A stretch of 6,218 bases of DNA, taken from the NCBI GenBank assembly GCA_009843565.1, contig VYDF01000193.1, forward strand, positions 1-6,218, read 5' to 3'. Positions 6,216 to 6,218 of the stretch are shown here, in pieces. The position numbers and the translations under genes were made by a program. Source of the stretch: Acidimicrobiia bacterium (lineage in GTDB: Bacteria > Actinomycetota > Acidimicrobiia > Acidimicrobiales > Bin134). Each line of letters opens with the position of its first letter. Within the stretch, counting starts at the first letter, position 1. The notes under the pieces were generated by a model, which was not told where the DNA came from, did no database searches, and saw nothing but the letters and a program-made list of their open reading frames with translations.

Positions 6216-6218
6216 GGC

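Noticed and set aside
6180..6218. The ATG at 6180 as the start of a normal truncated gene at the right edge
   Set aside because: The frame closes at TAG 6213-6215 inside the window, so it cannot be the start of a longer protein without a frameshift or read-through.

Overview
The window is GC-rich, densely coding DNA, and every gene gives a confident family match. It looks like an actinobacterium. The phosphoserine aminotransferase is the mycobacterial/actinobacterial type, and the phosphoglycerate dehydrogenase is the long ACT-domain form of about 525 residues. GTG starts are common, and three transcription units appear to be leaderless (a TAnnnT box 7-8 nt before the start codon). An Acidimicrobiia-like lineage is possible, but that is only an impression.

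Layout. On the minus strand, serC (1303 down to 179) is followed after 2 nt by the first 58 codons of an AlgH/YqgE (UPF0301) family gene that runs off the left edge. A divergent intergenic region (1304-1402) separates serC from a plus-strand pair: a class I aspartate/prephenate-type aminotransferase (1403-2584) and an S9 prolyl-oligopeptidase-family peptidase (2581-4479), joined by a 4-nt GTGA overlap. After a 71-nt gap comes serA (4551-6128). A short promoter-like gap then leads to an 11-codon ORF at 6180-6215 encoding MSRIHTHLLLL, just before the right edge.

Function. SerA (3-phosphoglycerate to 3-phosphohydroxypyruvate) and SerC (3-phosphohydroxypyruvate plus glutamate to phosphoserine) are consecutive steps of serine synthesis. 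The central aminotransferase is also an amino-acid biosynthetic enzyme. The peptidase may recycle peptides, though its substrate cannot be read from sequence.

The most interesting item is the last 75 nt. A promoter with no room for a 5' leader drives a tiny ORF ending in four consecutive leucine codons and a stop. This is the expected form of a leucine-sensing attenuator leader peptide. serA is followed by leuB in mycobacteria, so a leucine gene probably lies just beyond the edge. A second item is a 19-bp near-perfect palindrome in the serC/aminotransferase divergent region. The window holds no mobile element, CRISPR array, rRNA or tRNA that I can see.
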